Shown: positions 6,761-9,428 of the stretch, one piece after another
Layout: every line of letters begins with the position of its first letter
Numbering within the stretch: position 1 is the stretch's first letter
Assembly (NCBI GenBank): GCA_003456855.1
Contig: DMOO01000064.1
Coordinates: 1-9,428 of the forward strand
Reading direction: 5' to 3'
From: Sphaerochaeta sp.
Lineage (GTDB): Bacteria; Spirochaetota; Spirochaetia; Sphaerochaetales; Sphaerochaetaceae
DNA: 9,428 nt
Made by a program: the position numbers and the translations under genes
Notes under the pieces: generated by a model
What the model was told of the DNA's origin: nothing
Databases searched by the model: none
What the model saw: only the letters and a program-made list of their open reading frames with translations

Positions 6761-7797
6761 AGAGGAGCCCAATAGCATCCGCCATCGCCGTACTCTCTGT
6801 GATCTTCATGGTCATTGTGGCACTGCTTGTCCTGAACATGAGGACCGAATCAACTTCGGACACCAGGTTCTGCATGGACACCGTGTGCTCGATAACCGTC
6901 TATGGCTCCAAAGCCAAGGCAAAGGATGCCATATCAGATTCATGGGAAGTCGTAACCCTTCTTGAGAACAGGATAAGCGCAACCCTGCCTTACAGCGATG
7001 TATGCAAGGTCAACTCGAATCCCGGGCAGTGGGTCGAGGTCTCGTCCATGACCTATGATGCCATCAGTTTTGCTCTCCAGATGGGTGGCACCACTGACGG
7101 GGCCCTGAACTGTGCTCTTGGAAGCATAATAACCCTTTGGGGCATAGGAACTGATTCGGCAAGGGTTCCAAAGCAGTCCGAGATAGATTCACTGCTTCCT
7201 TTCTGCACAACGGACAATGTCCTGCTTAAACAGCAAGGCAACAGATTGTACGTTCAGATAACCGATTCCAGGACACAGATAAACCTTGGTGCAATCGGAA
7301 AGGGCTATGCTGCGGATCTTGTACTCCAGACCCTTAGGGACAGGGGAATAAAGAACGCCACCATAGACTTCGGAGGCAACCTCTACGTCATGGGAAGAAA
7401 GCCTACAACCTTCGGCTCAAGAAGCTTTAAGATAGGGCTGCAGGATCCTGACGAGACAAGAGGCGGCTACTACACCGCGGTTGACGTCATGGACAAGTCC
7501 GTTGTCACAAGCGGAAGCTATGAGAGGAAGCTGGTCACGGATGACGGCCATGTATATTCACACATAATCGATCCGAAGACTGGGTGGAGCATTGAGAGCA
7601 ACATCCTTTCAGTCTCTGTCATTGGCCCCTCCTCATCTGTCTGCGATGCATTGAGCACATCATTCTTCGTCATGGGACCGGATGTGGCGGAGACGTTGCT
7701 TTCTGAAGAGTTCAAGGACTACCTTGCATACTTTCTGGTCTCCGATGGAGAGGACAGAACTCTTATCAGAGTTGGCAATTCGGATGTTTTGCAGTAG
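6757..7797 (+). CDS. apbE: FAD:protein FMN transferase (ApbE/Ftp family), membrane-anchored
   Basis: ApbE proteins covalently attach FMN from FAD to Ser/Thr of exported or membrane redox proteins such as RnfG/RnfD and NqrB/NqrC; some, like Treponema pallidum Ftp, also hydrolyse FAD. The 346-residue protein has a basic start and one hydrophobic segment (about 7-27), then an extracytoplasmic domain. Family motifs are MDTVCSITVYG (40-50), LGAIGKGYAAD (177-187), DFGGNLYVMG (204-213), TSGSYERK (251-258), HIIDPKTG (269-276) and the metal-site region DALSTSFFVMG (297-307). No lipobox Cys follows the hydrophobic segment, so it looks like an uncleaved anchor or ordinary signal peptide rather than the lipoprotein form of T. 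pallidum Ftp. The start is a GTG that overlaps the kinase stop as GTGA, with AGGGA (6746-6750) 6 nt upstream. No flavinylation target is visible in the window. Confidence 0.95.
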   Translation: MKRSPIASAIAVLSVIFMVIVALLVLNMRTESTSDTRFCMDTVCSITVYGSKAKAKDAISDSWEVVTLLENRISATLPYSDVCKVNSNPGQWVEVSSMTYDAISFALQMGGTTDGALNCALGSIITLWGIGTDSARVPKQSEIDSLLPFCTTDNVLLKQQGNRLYVQITDSRTQINLGAIGKGYAADLVLQTLRDRGIKNATIDFGGNLYVMGRKPTTFGSRSFKIGLQDPDETRGGYYTAVDVMDKSVVTSGSYERKLVTDDGHVYSHIIDPKTGWSIESNILSVSVIGPSSSVCDALSTSFFVMGPDVAETLLSEEFKDYLAYFLVSDGEDRTLIRVGNSDVLQ

Positions 7798-7809
7798 TAT
7801 TCAAGGTGC

Positions 7810-9093
7810 ATGAAGATTAAGAACAAGTTCCTTCTTATTTTGATCATCGTCCTCGCTGTTTTCGTAGCCGGCATCGCCGCCGTCATTCTTGTGCGTTGGA
7901 CCAATGCAATAGAGAAGAAGCAGAGGGTGGAGGAGGTCAGACAGGCTCTGACCGAGGTCCTTGCTGAATACGGGGAGAAGGGCCTTCTTGAGATGGCCGG
8001 CGTGCCTGTCGAGAACATCTACTACGGTGAGTCCGGTGTGTCCTTGTTCATTGGAGACAGAGGATCCTGGACATACAGTGACGACGAGCTTCAGAACATA
8101 AGCATATTCGAGAACAGCAACAAGGCTGTTGTGCATATAGAGACCCAGGTGACCGATGACTCGTCCTATTTCAATGCCGTTCCAGAGAACGACACAGGTT
8201 CCGGGTTCTTCATCTCATCTGACGGTCTGATTGTCACCAACTACCATGTGATAGAGGATGCCTCGATAATCACAGTCTCCCTGTACGACGGTTCAGTCTA
8301 CGAGGCAGGACTTGTAGGTGCTGATAGCGAAAACGACATAGCAGTCATAAAGATCAGTCCGACCGCCGACGCTGACATAAGCGTTCTGTCCTTCGGGGAC
8401 TCCGAATCCCTGGTTGTCGGACAGAAGGTGATAGCGATAGGAAATCCGTTCGGCTATGACAGAACGATGGTCACCGGTATAATCTCCGGACTCAGCCGTC
8501 CTATAAGGGACGAGAGCGGAACCGTCCTTCTCGGAATGGTACAGACCAGCGCACCTATCAACCCAGGTAACTCCGGAGGCCCTCTGCTCAACACAGCAGG
8601 AGAGGTCATCGGAATCAACACCTCCATCTACAGCACAAGCGGTACAAGCCAGGGCATGAACTTTGCAGTAGCCTCCAATACCGCAGCAGCCAGTGTGAGT
8701 GACATAGTTAACTACGGCAAGGTCAGCAGAGGTTGGCTGGACATCGTTCCGGTTCAGCTTTCTCAGACCATTGTCGACTACGCATCGCTCAAGGTCTCAA
8801 GCGGACTTCTTGTCAGCCAGGTCGTACCTGGTGGATATGCTGACCAGGCAGGACTCAAGGCCGGAACAAAGCAGGTTCTGTATGGATCATCCGTCATCTA
8901 CCTTGGTGGAGACGTCATAACCGAGATCAACGGCTTCTCCACGACTGACTACAGCGACCTGTTCACTGCACTGTCCAACACAAAGCCTGGCGATACAGTC
9001 CCTGTTGTGGTCAACAGAAACGGCAGCACCGTCAAGCTCAACATCCAGCTTGTGGAGAGAACTGAAGAGAACCTCAGCTGGATCAACAGGTGA
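7810..9093 (+). CDS. Membrane-anchored HtrA/Deg-type S1C serine protease with one PDZ domain
   Basis: This 427-residue envelope quality-control protease has a KIKNK basic start and a transmembrane anchor (about 7-29). A charged, probably helical linker (30-62) comes next, then a chymotrypsin-fold domain. The catalytic triad is complete: His146 in TNYHVIED, Asp176 in ENDIAVIKI and Ser255 in NPGNSGGPLL. A single PDZ domain spans about 310-415. Its AGLKAGTKQVLYGSSVIYLGGDVI region carries an insertion between the AGL helix and the GD(V/I)I strand, like the Deg1/HhoA type rather than DegP. One PDZ plus an anchor resembles DegS or HhoA-like proteases, which may act in regulated proteolysis or general surveillance. 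The start has AAGG (7803-7806) only 3 nt away, so initiation may depend on coupling to apbE, whose stop is 12 nt upstream. The ATG is supported because the membrane segment begins six residues in. Confidence 0.95.
   Translation: MKIKNKFLLILIIVLAVFVAGIAAVILVRWTNAIEKKQRVEEVRQALTEVLAEYGEKGLLEMAGVPVENIYYGESGVSLFIGDRGSWTYSDDELQNISIFENSNKAVVHIETQVTDDSSYFNAVPENDTGSGFFISSDGLIVTNYHVIEDASIITVSLYDGSVYEAGLVGADSENDIAVIKISPTADADISVLSFGDSESLVVGQKVIAIGNPFGYDRTMVTGIISGLSRPIRDESGTVLLGMVQTSAPINPGNSGGPLLNTAGEVIGINTSIYSTSGTSQGMNFAVASNTAAASVSDIVNYGKVSRGWLDIVPVQLSQTIVDYASLKVSSGLLVSQVVPGGYADQAGLKAGTKQVLYGSSVIYLGGDVITEINGFSTTDYSDLFTALSNTKPGDTVPVVVNRNGSTVKLNIQLVERTEENLSWINR
9088..9093 (+). promoter_or_regulatory. ribosome binding site of uvrB overlapping the htrA stop
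   Basis: AGGTGA includes the protease's TGA stop and lies 3 nt before the ATG at 9097. This is a suitable distance for the GGTGA part of the anti-SD pairing. It favours the upstream uvrB start. A second GGTGA at 9232-9236, 7 nt before the ATG at 9244, could serve an internal start. Confidence 0.6.
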
Positions 9094-9096
9094 CCT

Positions 9097-9428
9097 ATGC
9101 CGGACAAGAACCATTACCCTGTAGAACCCTTCAAACTTGAGATACCTGGAAAACAGGATGCATCCTCTACACTGAACTTCCATCCGGGCTTCAACGGACC
9201 TGGAACCTCTGAGGTCGACGCCTCCTGGGGCGGTGACATGGTCATGAACGTCCATGGTTCGGTCAAGTGGATAGACAAGCCCTTTGTCGTGCATTCGCCT
9301 TTCGACGTCTCAGGTGACCAGCAGCAGGCCATAGACAAGCTTGCCCAGGGCGTTCTGGACGGGGACAGATTCCAGACACTGAAGGGAGTCACTGGCTCCG
9401 GAAAGACCTTCACCATGGCCAAGATCAT
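9097..9428 (+). CDS. uvrB: Excinuclease ABC subunit B, N-terminal part (runs off the window)
   Basis: The visible 110 residues end in the UvrB N-terminal signature. [20 protein letters not shown] (61-80) corresponds to the family's PF-x-SxF-x-PxGDQPxAI block. [16 protein letters not shown] (94-109) holds the Walker A motif GVTGSGKT (97-104). UvrB is the helicase-like damage-verifying subunit of nucleotide excision repair, working with UvrA and UvrC. Relative to well-known UvrBs, the usual PxGDQP reads VSGDQQ and [11 protein letters not shown] reads [11 protein letters not shown]. About 58 residues precede the normal start point, with no recognisable domain. The gene could instead begin at Met48 (9238) or Met50 (9244), each with a possible ribosome site. 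The gene lies 3 nt after the protease gene and closes the visible operon. I am confident of the family and unsure of the start. Confidence 0.9.
   Translation, partial: MPDKNHYPVEPFKLEIPGKQDASSTLNFHPGFNGPGTSEVDASWGGDMVMNVHGSVKWIDKPFVVHSPFDVSGDQQQAIDKLAQGVLDGDRFQTLKGVTGSGKTFTMAKI

Noticed and set aside
1..9428. Searched by eye for CRISPR repeats, insertion-sequence ends, tRNA genes, attachment sites and toxin-antitoxin or defence genes.
   Set aside because: None was found. The gaps between genes are short and are filled by promoters and terminators, and the genes are housekeeping types.

Overview
The window is about 9.4 kb of ordinary-looking bacterial chromosome: moderate GC, tight gene packing, AAGGAG/GGAGG ribosome sites, and clear promoters and terminators at the unit boundaries. 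I see no insertion sequence, prophage, CRISPR array, tRNA or rRNA. The general flavour of the phosphomannomutase, the ApbE/Ftp-type protein and the UvrB N-terminus (a [20 protein letters not shown] start) suggests a spirochaete, perhaps of the Sphaerochaeta/Treponema group. That assignment is inference from remembered family resemblance and is uncertain.

Layout. (1) Positions 1-134, minus strand: the 5' end of an unrecognised gene with a near-ideal sigma-70 promoter (TTGATT-17-TATAAT). (2) Positions 312-2136, minus strand: a two-gene operon holding a 159-residue protein of unknown function followed, after 1 nt, by a phosphomannomutase/phosphoglucomutase. It ends at a rho-independent hairpin at 251-290. 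(3) Positions 2213-3940, plus strand: a stand-alone RlmK-like 23S rRNA methyltransferase with a roughly 255-residue Arg/Ser/Asp/Glu/Tyr low-complexity tail. A very strong terminator (3968-4010) separates it from the convergent next gene. (4) Positions 4027-5733, minus strand: glutaminyl-tRNA synthetase (glnS). (5) From 5855 to the window end, plus strand: a close-packed operon of a PfkB-family sugar kinase (fructokinase-like), a membrane-anchored ApbE/Ftp FAD:protein FMN transferase (4-nt GTGA overlap), a membrane-anchored HtrA/Deg serine protease with one PDZ domain (12-nt gap), and the start of uvrB (3-nt gap).

Most genes are housekeeping: sugar-phosphate metabolism, rRNA modification, tRNA charging, envelope flavinylation and protein quality control, and excision repair. 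The most distinctive features are the long polyampholyte RS/RD-like tail on the rRNA methyltransferase, an apparent ~58-residue N-terminal extension on UvrB, and the unrecognised small protein coupled to the phosphomutase. I found no convincing novel multi-gene system.
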